A DNA stretch of 64,000 nucleotides. Origin: Saksenaea vasiformis B4078. Its lineage: Eukaryota > Mucoromycota > Mucoromycetes > Mucorales > Saksenaeaceae. How positions within the stretch are numbered: position 1 is the first letter of the stretch; each line of letters begins with the position of its first letter. Location of the stretch: contig JNDT01002413.1 of the NCBI GenBank assembly GCA_000697055.1, positions 124,001 to 188,000 of the forward strand, given 5' to 3'. The notes under the pieces are model-generated. The model was not told the DNA's origin. It did no database searches and saw nothing but the letters and a program-made list of their open reading frames with translations. Positions 32,606 to 44,553 of the stretch are shown here, one piece after another. A program made the position numbers and the translations under genes.

Positions 32606-35600
32606 AAAATTTCTGTTGCTCTGTATACAATATGATCCAGTTTGTATGATAATATCAATCCAGAAAACGCCTTCGTCGTTTGTTGGCGTTTGAGCCTCAA
32701 TGAATCAGATCTGCAGCCTTACACTGTCGCAGATTGACTCATGGGGGTGAGTTGGGCTGTATTTCCTCAGGGAGGTTAGCTCCAGCCATAAAAAAAAAAC
32801 AGTCAGTTCTGCACGATTTCGCGCAATCAAACCGCTTGCATTCCGCATCTGAAGTCAACGCTTTGTCTAAACCAGCAAGATTATGAGCCCTGACTGTTAG
32901 GCCTTCTTCTTCTTGGCAGGATCAAAATTTTACCTATTACCATGAAGCGTTTACCAAATATCAGAAGTCAAAACTGAAACCTCATCTTTCCGAAAAATAT
33001 TTGTCGGTGTGGGGCGTAAAGGCACTTCCGAAAAATTCGAAATGACAGAGTCAGCAACCCCCTTGATTTCCCGGAAGATAGCGTCTTGTGCATTCCTTTT
33101 TCTTCCTCTTTCTAGAGGATATTGTATTTCACTATGAATGGTGACAAGTCTTTCGACCATAACCTCTCATTTACCTTTGAAGCAATATAATGCATCGTTC
33201 ACAGTACCATCGAACGTCTCGTTATGGTGGGTCTCTTCTGCAGTAATATCTTTTATAACAGCGATGAAGTCTTATCCATCTGAGTCGCAGAAACTCAAAG
33301 CCATATTGGGCTGTAACAATAATGACTCACTATGGCGGCGGGACACTGACTGGCTAAGAGCTTAGCCTTTCATATCAACGTTATAGTAAAACAGGTCACC
33401 GGTTTATTATGTAGGTGTTTTCCCCGGTTGATTATATATGCAGTGTCCCAGAAAAGCTACACTTGATCTCAAGCGAGCTTTTTCTAAAGCAATGTGCCCT
33501 TTTTCATCGAGTAGGGGTACAGTCTTGCAACTCAATACGATATTTTTCTCGCCATTGAGTTGTCTATTATGTTAGTGACATATGAAATTCTATATCTCAT
33601 CTTGAAACACCCTAAGTTCAAAGGATACGTTTCATCCCAAAGAATCATTATGTTTGGAAAAAAGCGCAATTATCGCTGTCTTTTTCTTTGACTCAATGTT
33701 CCAAAAAGTCCTAAGAAGCAGTTTAATTTGATACATGCAAATGACTTGCGCATTTTATGCGCCGTCGAGTCCGCAAAATCTCTTCCGCGAGGTGCTTCGA
33801 GCAGTTGCAAATTGTTGACGTTTCGCCAAAAAAAAAAGTGAAATTTTCATCTACGTATCTTTAAATCAAATATAACAAAGTCAAACAGATATGATCACGG
33901 TTCAAGCCCTCGGCAGAGAGTTTACAAAAGGTTCACTACTTGACATGTCGATGTAGGTAACACCCCTCCTTCGCCTCACTGTTCCAGATACGAAGATCAT
34001 TGCTGCTAACGGGGGACCGTATCTTACAGAGATAGGTGGATGTATGGAGAAAAAGTTCAGATATGTTACGGCTACGGCTATACTCTTCAACAGATTGAGT
34101 GAGTCACGTATAGACCAAATTCTATATTGCTTGATAAGAATCCTAATATTGGTTACACAAATCTGATCTTTTCTTAGTGCGACCTTGGACCAGATCGACA
34201 CACTTTTACCTACAATCGTGTAGATATACTTTCTTAATGAGCAGCGCGGCATAGCCCCATTACTATACAAACAGATCGGCACTGGTTGCTCTGCAAAAAC
34301 TAGCATACATCATTCTTTTCATAGGAACACGCGTGGTATAGGTCTTAGCCTAACGTAGTAAGAGACAAATCTGAAGTAGCTTGTATTATTTACACGTTAC
34401 TCACATGATGCAGTTTCATATTTTATATGCAACTATTGTGCTTGACAGTCGATCGAAGACGTTTCTGAACCCCTCGTATGTAACATCCTTGTGTTTTCAG
34501 AACCTCGTGCTCGGTACTACCTTCTAAGGTCAGCTATGCAACTATATCTTTAAAACTTGCGTAAACCTAGTCCTCGCTGATATCTATTACCATTCGGTAA
34601 CGGCTTTTGAGGAATTCTGTTCAAAGATACAGGGCACTTGAACTTTCCCACAATATATGTACGATCTAACATTGCACCATTGAATCGGGAGCGTGATCGG
34701 TCTCTATTTGTTATTATCCTGATTACAAACAATTGAAACTTATGATATCATCTACTTTTCTTTGAAGGATTTGTGCCAGGAGACAATAGAAAATTAGCTC
34801 ACCATGCCATTCAGTGTACTTCTTCATAGTCATTTATGTGTCAATCCGTAGACTGATAACAGAAGCTCGACGATAATAGAAGTGAAGAAAGGATACTTGG
34901 CACCGTTAACCAATAAGGTGCTTGCTAATTAGCTTGTACGTCACGGTACTCACGTTTTTGGCCCAAGTCATTTGCCTCGCTTCAACCGTGGGGATAGACT
35001 AGTTATTTTTGCACAGCAATGTGCGTCGCCAAGAACTCATTCGTACTTAACAGTGTAAAGAGAAGAAGAGATGTTTAGTATTGTAAGATCATTTGCAAAA
35101 TTTCCAATACAATACATAACGGCGTGAATGCAATTCGTCTGTCATATTAGCACAGCAGAAGGGATTGGGAACAAGATAGCAAGTAGATGAGAGAGGGGCG
35201 GGGAAAAGTAGTCTATGTCAAATTGCATCTTTTCTATAGGCTATTTGGATGAAGACACCGAGTAAATAGTTTTCTTTATGAAGAGGTGTCTATCCTCATC
35301 GATACACCAATCACTGTTAGTGAATAAGATTGCGCACGCCCGCAAAAAAAAAGAAAGTGGTTATTGTCAAAATCAGACGGTTCAGTAAATGAAATTCATT
35401 CGTGACGGGAAGGGGTTATGCATGCAAATCTTATGGTAACGAAAAAGAAAAAAAAATCGCCAGACAATGACATTACTACGTCATTTTCTGCCTCTTGAAT
35501 TTTTTTTTTTGATTTTTCTTATTGCATACCAAAAGGAGAATCTCTTGTCTTTCTCTTTCCGCTCGCTTGTTCGCGACATAAGTTCCCTCCGTTTACCGAA

Positions 35601-35607
35601 GACATTG
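32606..35607. other. 3-kb intergenic region, divergent between Sel1 gene and bHLH gene
   Basis: No gene was recognised in 3 kb. Short frames (32951..33160 -, 33138..33365 +, 33902..34306 -) have no motifs. A CAGTGTCCCAGAAAAGCT sequence at about 33,441 resembles the ends of Tc1/mariner elements, but no partner end or transposase was found. The last 200 nt before 35,608 contain the bHLH promoter or leader with T/A runs. Confidence 0.35.
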
Positions 35608-36589
35608 ATGTACAACATCCAATTCCATTCGCCATTCAATCCACAACAACAGCCACAGCAGCAGCAGCAGCCACAGCAGCAGCAGCAACAGCAACAACAA
35701 CAGCAACAACAACAAGAGGATGTTACATCGGTAGCGGCTGCTGCTGTTCTGGGTAATGACCACAAAACCTTTGCACCTTCTCTCGACTCAGCAACGGACG
35801 ACACTGGTTTTCGAAAACAGTCATTTATGCCGCCGCTAGGTGGTCGAAGCTCACCGAAAAGTGGGCGCCAGTATGATATTCAGTCCTATAACACTACACC
35901 AACGCCAAGCTACAAGCAGCATATGCCTATCCCGCAGCAAACCAGTTCTCCGAAAAAGGAAGGCCAGACTACTACTTCTTCCTTTTACCAAGCACCGAGC
36001 GCAGACGACTGGATTGAGGCCTCCACTTCGGAGAATGCCTTTACTACTCAGCAACAGCAACAACCGCAGTCACCGTCCGAAACCAACCTGGATGATGAAA
36101 TGCAGCAACGACAGTAAGTGTATGCGTTGTAATTAGGACGGGGCGGAAAAGCAGGGGCCACGTGGTCCCCACAACATGGCTCAAGACTTAATTGCCTATT
36201 TTGGTAGCATGCAACTGTTATTCGAGAAGAAAAGGCGACGGCGTGAATCACACAATGCTGTGGAACGACGAAGGCGAGATACCATAAACGAACGTATTTT
36301 TGAACTTTCGACCTTATTGCCCGAGCGAGATGCCAGCAAAAACAATAAGGGCACCATTCTGAAAAAATCCGTCGATCACATCCGATTTCTACATGAAGAA
36401 ATACGACAGTACCAACACAGGACTCAAGAACTCGAAGGCATGTTGGAGATGTATCGCGTTCGAATGGGCAATCTTTTGGAACGACAACCACCGCCACCAC
36501 CACCACCACCGCAAGCGATGATACCTTCCGGCCATCCATTGGATTTATCTGGAATGCAACCACACCCTCCCTACCGTCGCGATATCTGA
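35608..36589 (+). CDS. polyQ bHLH transcription factor, MiT/TFE-like
   Basis: Exons 35608..36113, 36208..36589; 295 aa. The ATG before YNIQFHSPFNP is chosen because the longer frame upstream encodes T-run-derived Phe. A long Gln/Pro tract (about 11-35) precedes a Ser/Thr/Pro-rich region. Exon 2 carries the bHLH: basic region SHNAVERRRRDTINERI with the E-box residues His, Glu and Arg (H-x3-E-x3-R), helix 1 FELSTLLP, the loop, and helix 2 NNKGTILKKSVDHIRFL. KGTILK-SVD-IR is the MITF/TFEB pattern, so binding to CACGTG-type sites is expected. A leucine-zipper-like helix (ELEGMLEMYRVRMGNLLE) follows, then poly-Pro. Relatives control lysosome, nutrient or lipid genes; the target set here is inferred. 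Confidence 0.88.
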
Positions 36590-39500
36590 TATCTTTTTTT
36601 TTTTTTTTTTACGTATATTTTTTCTTACCGCTTCTTCCTATGTTTTGTTTCTTAATACCCGTGACCGTTCCATGTAACTTTCTTTTTATCTCTCTCCCTC
36701 TCTCTCTCTATTGTCTCTCTCTCTCCATGTATCTTTAACACTTACCAAATGTAAAGTACTACCTCTCGCTTGAGTTATAGCTCATTTGTTTTTTTTTGTC
36801 AAGTAACAACGCAATGCGTATGATTGGTTCCTGTTGCTGATGCGTAGACCGTGTGACTCCTATGAAATCACTCACGCTCCACTTTTTGTTTAAAAAAAAG
36901 AGGACCTTTCCTTTTTCTGGTGGCGGCTCTGTATCCATTTGATCTCATGCAATGGACTGCAGCTGTTATCACCATCACAACCGGGCTAGTCGTATCTAGC
37001 AGCGGTTTTTGGCTGGTCCGCAAAAACCGTCTTTAATGCAAATCGTACTGGTCTGTTCAGCCTCTACATCATTCTAGCCACAAACCCACCAATCGTTTTA
37101 GCCGCCATACACAAATGTTACAAAATTTGCAGATGATCACAAACAGCACCCGTGTCTTTGGCTCAGATGGACATAATTTCAAACCCTCTCTTACATTTCT
37201 CGGTCCACAGTGATAATGCTTAATGTAAATTGATCCTAATTTAACCGCAAACACGACATATATAACAAGTACTATTTTTAAAATTTCTGTACTTGACTGA
37301 ACAGGAGATTAGCGTCTCCTTTGTTTCTTTACCAAACATACTATCTTATTATTAAAAGAAGTTGAGAAAGAAAACTGATCGAAAAGCATGTCCATGATCC
37401 GCTCCTGGAATGCAATGTACCTCATTATGCCAAGTTTAGGTTGTAATGGCTAGGTGATGCAAAATTTAGTGTGCAAGGCAAAGCTGTAGCAGTGGAATGC
37501 GGGGCGTGGAAGTTTTGGTCAGAAAGGTTATGCAGCGGCCGAGATCGGTGCAAGGGCCCCCACTTTTTTTTTCTCGTACATGATCTTTGCAGATGTCCGT
37601 CACCTGTACCCCATCAACATAATTGCCACTCTCATTTGAGGCAACTTCGGACCATTCGAGCGCTTTGCTATTTTTCATGTTTTCCATGGACCATGAAAAC
37701 TAGAATAGATGGATGGCCGTAGAGGGGACAGCGATTATGCTATATATGGGCAAAGCTATCAAAACAGAAAAGGCGAAAGCACAGACGTAAACCAAACGCA
37801 GTAAAATTTAGTATGACAGTTAGGGTGTGTGTAAAAAAAAAAAAGGAGGCCAGGGATGACAGCCTGTAAAACAACGTGGCAAAGTATTAGAGGTGACTAA
37901 CTATCTACCACTCAGCGTCAATGAACACGTCATAATGCATCGTCATTGCATACAATGCCCTGGTTCCTGTACATACTGAGATAGTACTTAAAGAAAGAAA
38001 AGGGTTGAAAAAGACTGTTCCCATTTGGAAGGAAGTAGTTTCAACTCTGTATAAAACATTAGGTTTCACAAGGAAGGTAAGCAACAAATACCAATGCACT
38101 TGACAAAGGAAAGATATAAAATTTATGCAAGAAAGATGGCTCTCAAGTGACAATAGTTAACTGAAAGTTTCCTGGAACGGAGCAGTTAGTAAACCATTGC
38201 CAGGAAAAAAAAAGAAAGATGTCAGAATCATAATGACTTCAAGAATAAACAGAATGCACTTTTTACTATACTAAGCAAGCACATCGACAATCAAGAAAAA
38301 AGAGACTCAATTCCAAACAGATGTAGATGGATCCCAAGTTAATATGCTATGCAAAGTCTATCACGATTTGGCAGCGGCGAATCTTAAATTTTGTTGCGCG
38401 GACGCGGGCATACTGCTGTTTCCAACCCCGACCCCCCCCTCCCTTTCTTTTAGAGGTACAACTGAAGAAGCAGAATCTGAGAAACAAATTGCGACTACTT
38501 GTTAATTGTTGCAGATGAGTAGCAACAACCTCATGTTTTGAAAGTGTATCAAAGGAGTCAAGAGAGATAGAGATGGAGGTCATTTCTACACGGAGATTTG
38601 GCGCTGACGGTTTCCGAGGTAGAATGATGAAAAATAATGCAATGGTGAGACCGTATGCATATCTCTGATTATGATTATTTACGTGATGCGTAATTAATAA
38701 CCTGAATTGGGATTTGGTCGATTCTGCTATGCGCTCAGTGATGTACGTCTTATACCACGTCCTTTGGTTTGCTTCATTTTTAACCCTAACAACAAACTCG
38801 TCCTGCCACATGTTGGAGCTAAAAAATGAACTAGCGTTACAACTTTATTTCATTAGAATGAAGGCCTGTCTTCCGATTATGTAGCTACAGGATTTAGTAT
38901 TTGCTGAAAGATTGTAGAATGAGAATATTATTGTTTTCCTAGAACTATCAAAACTTGCTGTATTCTTTGATAGTTTCCGCGGGCTTGATGAACAAATCCA
39001 GCAGGATGATGTAAGAATCTTCATTCCGTCTGTTCGATCGCACAGACAGGCTAACTTGATTTACCCCCGTTACAATATGAATGACTCCTCTTTTTTTTTC
39101 TCTTTTTCATTGGAACGGGCGATTTTCTAAAGTAAAAAAGTTGATTGTGCCGATGGTACGCGAAGGAACATATACGCACATGCGTTTACCGAATTGTGGG
39201 AATATGAGCCGCTGTCAGAGCTTAGACGCTTTCTATAGAAAAAAAAAGAAAAGAAGAAAACAGGGAATGCTAGCTCTGCACTTACAATCCACATTAGTTT
39301 CGTTTCGAGGCTATTCTGGAGAATTCTACGATAGATTTCCTTGCATAGAATGTTACTAGCATACATACACCTGGCAAGGATTGTCGTCGTCAGACAGCGT
39401 AGGGTAAGATGGGAGATCCCATCGCTCATGGGAATTCCTCTGGCTGCTTGATGTTCCCCTTAAACAGTTAGTAACTAAAGGTAAGCCGCACCGTTAAAGC

Positions 39501-40936
39501 GGGAAACAGACATCGATAAATTTAATAAAAATTATTCATGCAAGCACAGACTATGAACATTAGTAATCCAAATCACTTACCAACCTTTAAGCACTGTCAT
39601 CGTCTAGTTTGAGTTATCCATGCAATTGATAATAACTAAACAACAGGCTTATATAGACAACATCGCCACTCTGAAATAGCTTCATCGTGATAGATTCAGG
39701 TTGGCTGACCGTTCGGACGCCGTCTCATAGACGTGAGGTTAGTTCTCTTGCGTCATGAGATTTTCTGCCATCGCTTTACTGCAATACGGATTTAAATAGT
39801 TAAGAATAACTATATTGAACTCTGAATTGTTACGTGAAAGGAATTGACTACATCTATCACTGCTTTCTCATGCAGAAACATTCTCTTGTCTTGTAGACTT
39901 GGTGATATCTATAATTTTGAAACAATACTGAACTACCGCTGGAGCAGTTACTGCATCCATCGCACATAGATCTTAATTTACTAACATTGCCGAAACCCGC
40001 ATGTCATTATGCATCATGTATGTAAAGTTATGCACTGTGTAACCGCTTCATTGATAATGTGATGTGTTTTTGCCTCCATTTTTCTTTCTCGAACGTATTC
40101 TAGTACCACCTGCTTAGTCCACTAATGAACTTTATCCCGTTACGATTTTGTTATTTCTACTGCATTGTTGCTACACATGTGCTCAATCGGCCTGGAACTG
40201 CAGTGAGGATACCAGCAGTGAAAGATTGCTAAAATAGGCGAGGCGATTGACTGCAATGGCCATCAGAGAAGGATCAATACTATCATCTTATAAAGAGCCC
40301 TCAACGAATCGAGATATATCAGTCCAAGACCAATTTTGTCAGTCGCCCACATGAAGAAAAATGAAAGTCTGTCAAGAGTCCCAAACAATAAGATATGTCC
40401 ATATGGAGAAAAAGCTGTGTTGGACCGAGAAATTTACGCATGGTCTTCGTCCAGTAACAAACAGATGAATTGGATAATAATTCCGAATGTCTGACACCCG
40501 CATTCAAAGGTACCAATCCTCATTCGTAACCAGGTGCACTATGACAGAACAGGAAATCACAGCTGGTGATCATGGACATCAATACTACATTTGCACGGAC
40601 TTTAGGCTCCAGTGTTATGTTAAGCCATTGCGCTGTGTTTTCTTGTAGGGAAAAAAAAAGAAGGAAGCTACACTGTATAGTTTGCGAACTCCATTCGTGA
40701 GATACATAGCTTCTGGAGGGAAGTTCTGCTCAAAGGTGATAGAAACGTTCTAGGTAATACATGCAAGCCTGTGATAAGCTTCTGAAAGACAATGGAGTTC
40801 GTTTATTGATCTTGTAACAGGGTGTGTCGAGTCAAACATGGGAATCTCTCTTGCTAATGCTGCTGTATGCTTATTTATCACGATACAAAAAGATATCGAC
40901 GTTCTACAGGTGGATTTCAGCCATCCGATCCGTGGT
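36590..40936. other. 4.3-kb region without a recognised gene
   Basis: The longest gene-poor stretch in the window. It has a 14-nt T-run right after the bHLH stop and a CT microsatellite (about 36,690-36,725). The one longer frame (38347..38811, minus) lacks any known domain and includes a poly-Gly stretch from a C-run. No RNA gene, transposase or tandem array was seen. Confidence 0.4.
36690..36726 (+). repeat. CT-rich microsatellite
   Basis: An imperfect (CT)n run, TCTCTCTCCCTCTCTCTCTC and beyond, lies in the presumed 3' UTR of the bHLH gene. Confidence 0.8.
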
Positions 40937-41746
40937 TCACTTGGTAGGCGTACCTGACGAAGAATGTCCGAAATAAGAGACCTCAGCAGGTTGCAACAGC
41001 TGCGATTTACTTTTTAGCAGTTCCAGCTCTCTTGGACAAGATTGAATGAACTTCAAAACGCAATCCACGTCCTTATGGAGTTCATGGCCGGTCATCCAAT
41101 CCGACAAGCAGTAAGGGACCCAACCACCCGCAGATGAACGCTGGACGCAAATCCATTCTACTTTCTTCTCGCCATCTTCGCACACGATTTCTCGAACACG
41201 TTGCCATGATTCGTATGCTCCTCGGATATAACCTTTGCGCAACGGCACACATGAAGTTTCAACAGGTTTAGCCACAATCACAAATTGACGGTTTGCAGGA
41301 TCCTCCTGCGAGACAATGAGTTGCACGAATTCACGGCAGTTCGCCATGGTTGCTTTAAATCCCAGCCAGTACACGCCAGCGTGGACATCAAGCTTCCTCA
41401 GTTCAACAGCTTCTGACATGCCCTCAACGTACTTGGACTGATTCAATGCATGATTGACCATGAGTATTAATCGTAGCTGATCATAAGTGCATTCCTCTTT
41501 AGAATGAATACTATGGCGTCGGAAGAAACGATGCCCATTTTCAAGCTGGACATTGCGTCTCGTAACTGTGTTTCCGTTGTACGAAAGTACTGGCCAGTCT
41601 GCTGATCGCTGGATCATCCAATCTACTTCTTCAAGTAAATCATTTAATTCGTTTGGTTTTCTGTCATCCTCTAGAAGCTCTGCAATGACGGGAATCATTG
41701 AACAAGACCAACGTGTGGACGGTGTCTCAGGTTTGCAGTTTTGCAT
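40937..41746 (-). CDS. START-like lipid-binding domain protein (DUF3074 type)
   Basis: A single-exon frame of 269 aa from ATG 41746. The middle and C-terminal parts read like the fungal DUF3074/START-like fold: VYWLGFKATMANCREFVQLI, FVIVAKPVE, YIRGAYESWQRVREIV, then WICVQRSSAGGWVPYCLSDW and a closing amphipathic helix (DVDCVLKFIQSC). START-like domains form a hydrophobic cavity for sterols, phospholipids or other lipids. The N-terminal 100 residues are not recognised. The frame ends shortly after a possible donor (GGTACGCC), so a small 3' exon is conceivable. The ligand is unknown. Confidence 0.65.
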   Translation of the reverse strand: MQNCKPETPSTRWSCSMIPVIAELLEDDRKPNELNDLLEEVDWMIQRSADWPVLSYNGNTVTRRNVQLENGHRFFRRHSIHSKEECTYDQLRLILMVNHALNQSKYVEGMSEAVELRKLDVHAGVYWLGFKATMANCREFVQLIVSQEDPANRQFVIVAKPVETSCVPLRKGYIRGAYESWQRVREIVCEDGEKKVEWICVQRSSAGGWVPYCLSDWMTGHELHKDVDCVLKFIQSCPRELELLKSKSQLLQPAEVSYFGHSSSGTPTK

Positions 41747-42671
41747 GATGATTCATCGGCTGTCCTGTATCAGGTCGATAGCCTGTATGATTTTTATCCA
41801 TTGGTATGCTCTGTCTTTCGTGGATAACATGTGATGAAAGCCATAGCAAAACTGTCAAAAAGTGAAAATGCACCCCATGCATATTCTTTATCCACATGCT
41901 CTCCCAGTCTCTGTGTATGGGGTTCTTGCTATGTTGGAAGAACTGAATGTACACGTACCGATGTAATAGAGGGATGACTTGGTCTCAGCAGACAAAAGTT
42001 GTCAGTTTGACATCGGCTACCGTTTCTGATCTTAGATCTCCGTGAAAATGGAAAACGAGGATCTCAGGTGGATTCCACTATTTTAATGTCATCCAGCATT
42101 GGAGCATCAACCACTTTGCTACGTTATTATTATTCTTTTTTTCTTGAGATTCTCCGGGAGCTGGGGTTTTTTAGTTCCATCAACTGACTATCATAAAGCG
42201 ACGAGAACGGCAATTTTTTCCTTTACAAATCAACGTTAGTCATTCATTTGTTGCTCACTCTTTCCACTCGAGACAGGATGATCAGCAGATAATGATGAAT
42301 TTGTTTTTCTTCATTTTCGTGCGTAGATTCAAACGTCAACCGCTCCAGCCGCCGTGAATCGTTTTATAACAAACAGCATAACCTGTACATGTTGTTTACT
42401 TAACGCTGTTTCATACACACACTTGTTTCATTGGCAACCAACTTCCTTTTTTTTCTTCCTTTATAGCGCACATCTATGCAAACAGTGTATATTTGAAGGA
42501 ACGAGAGAAAAAAACAACAACAACAACAACAACAAAAACAAGCAGAGAACAACACAAAGATCTTTGCTTCAACTACATGTATAAAAAAAAAGAGAACATA
42601 CAAACAAACCAAAACACCAATCCACATAATTACACCGTTTGTTTGTTGCACCACTTGTTTGGTTACAGCAT
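41747..42671. other. intergenic, START-like promoter side
   Basis: 925 nt between two minus-strand genes. It contains an (ACA)n/(CAA)n microsatellite at about 42,511-42,540 and several T/A runs that create false open frames. No gene is seen. Confidence 0.4.
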
Positions 42672-44051
42672 CTACTTCTTCTGATCTTGTTTGAGCTTCT
42701 TGCAGACGACCTTATGGCTTCTCTTATAATCTTGCACTTGACATTCACGCGAGCAGTACCAGATGGTCTTGCATGCGCCACAGCAGAGAAGCGGCTTCTC
42801 AGGCTGATCCTTCAGATGAGCTGCACCACAGTTCGAGCATTGCTTGGGGTTGGGAGGATAGGGAGAAGCAAGGATGCCAGCCTTGATCAGTTCTTCAATT
42901 TGAGCATTCTGCTTGGGAGGCAAGCCGTTGAAGAGAAGCTTATTTGCTTCCTCGGGAGACTCATACTGCAATATCGCGTCGCGTTTGGCTTCGCTCATGC
43001 TAGTGCTTGTACCATAGAGGTATTTGAATCGTACCTCAGCCTCCTTAGCCTTCTGATAATACTGCTGAGCTTCGGTCTTCTTCTTCTGATGAAGCAGAAT
43101 AGAAAGAGAATAGTAGGTGTTCACTGTATCAGCTGTGTCAGGGTGACCATTCTGGAGGTACAATTTGAAGTAACGAACTGCATTTTCGCGTTCGTTGAGC
43201 GACATGTACACTGCACCGAGCATGCTGTATGCAAGGACGAAGTTGGCATCCTTTTCAAGACATCGTTCCAAGTCCTTGACACCGTTCCTGAATTTTTTTT
43301 TTTTTTTTGTGGGTCAGCATGAGAGAGCCTGGATTTCATAATATATATATATATATATATATTTTACCTTGGCTTTCCCAGGGCGAAGTAGCATGCTGCA
43401 CGAAGGAAGAAAACTCGGGCCGGCAAGTCGTTGTAGGTATCGATTGCAAGTGTAAGGGTTGTCACGCTTTCATGTACGAAGTTTTAGTTCAAGATGCCCT
43501 TTTCCTTTCCCTCCATCCCCCATGCTTCCTAGTCCTTACCAATGCTGATACTGTCTTCCTACGTGAAGAATCCAGGCAGAGAACAAGAGACTTTCCTTGA
43601 TGAAGAAGCCATCCTTCTGTTCTTCAGGAATGTTCTTCAATAGGACCTTTTCATACTGTTGTCCCAGAATCAAGACGCGTTCTGACATAGGGGCAGCCTT
43701 GTCGTCCATCAACCAGGCGTTGACCATTGTCTCAGCGGCATCTTTGATATCCTCTTCATACTTTTCCAAGACCTCCTCTTCCAGTGTACGTGGAATGGTC
43801 ATGCACAGATCGTAACCCTTACGGAACAGCTGTTTTGCTTCCTGGTAAATCTTCACATCAGGATCGGTTGTCTCGCTAGACTTGCCGCGTCCTTCCAGTA
43901 AATCGTAAGCGATGATACTGGAACCACCCTTCAAGAAACGATCGTGGTATTCTTCTTCCTTTTGTTCTTCTGTCTTTGTCTCAACAACTTGGTCCTGAGC
44001 AGGGGCAGGGGTAGCATTAGCAGTAGCGGTTTCGGCGTTGGATTGGGTCAT
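42672..44051 (-). CDS. TPR protein with C-terminal MYND zinc finger
   Basis: Exons complement(42672..43287, 43368..43466, 43540..44051); 408 aa. An Ala/Thr/Gln-rich start is followed by helical repeats resembling TPR: YDLCMTIPRTLEEEVLEKY, VTTLTLAIDTYNDLPARVFFLRAACYFALGKP (split here in description across exon 2), and VLAYSMLGAVYMSLNEREN with YYQKAKEAE. The last 50 residues have the MYND pattern C-x2-C...C-x2-C...C-x3-C...H-x3-C: CSNCGAAH, CCGACKTIWYCSREC, HKVVC. MYND fingers bind Pro-rich peptides and occur in many fungal scaffolds. Intron 2 carries an (AT)12-like repeat and a 16-nt T-run near its acceptor. The specific role is unknown. Confidence 0.85.
43339..43362 (+). repeat. (AT)n microsatellite inside an intron
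   Basis: About 12 AT units lie within the second intron of the TPR/MYND gene. Such runs can vary in length between isolates. Confidence 0.85.
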
Positions 44052-44553
44052 GGTGGAAGGAATAAGAGGAACGAAATAAGAGGATGGTGACTCAAAAATA
44101 TAGGTGCAGTCGGCGCAACAAGGGTTTATGGACCAATGAAGTTGTGCCGTGGCATTCGGGATTGCGCTCAGCTGAACCCGCCTGAATTTTTGTCATTATT
44201 TGATTTACTCTTTTCTCCCCCTTGAGAAAAAGTAACAGCTTCATTGGACTTGTTTGTGTGTCTCAATGAGAGGTGATATTTTTCAGGGACATGCCTGAAC
44301 AATTCTTATCCACGCGGGAATGTTGCATGTTCTTTCGGTTTCTATATTGAAATTCGATGCATCTTTAGACCCCCCCAAAAAAGTAATGAGTACAACAACT
44401 CATCATGCTCTTCATTATTATTATTCACAAGTGATACAAATCTATCCCAATTTGTCGCCAAGGCAAAAAGTATTGTTCCTCTGTGTGTGTGCGTGTGCGT
44501 GTGGCGTACCCACGGTATAAAAAAATACTACTTTCTCTTTTCTTTGCTAAAGC
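44052..44553. promoter_or_regulatory. divergent promoter region, MYND / Pex24-domain genes
   Basis: 502 nt between two divergent ATGs. It includes a short GT-rich tract (TGTGTGTGTGCGTGTGCGTG, near 44,481). No TATA box could be assigned with confidence. Confidence 0.4.

Noticed and set aside
33902..34306. 134-codon minus frame
   Set aside because: Composition is unlike the neighbouring genes and no motif is visible.
38347..38811. 154-codon minus frame in the gene-free region
   Set aside because: No domain, a poly-Gly segment from a C-run, and no splice-linked continuation. It may be a relic, but nothing supports a gene.
42493..42684. Plus-strand frame of Thr and Lys codons over the ACA repeat
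   Set aside because: It is the translation of a microsatellite and A-runs, not a gene.
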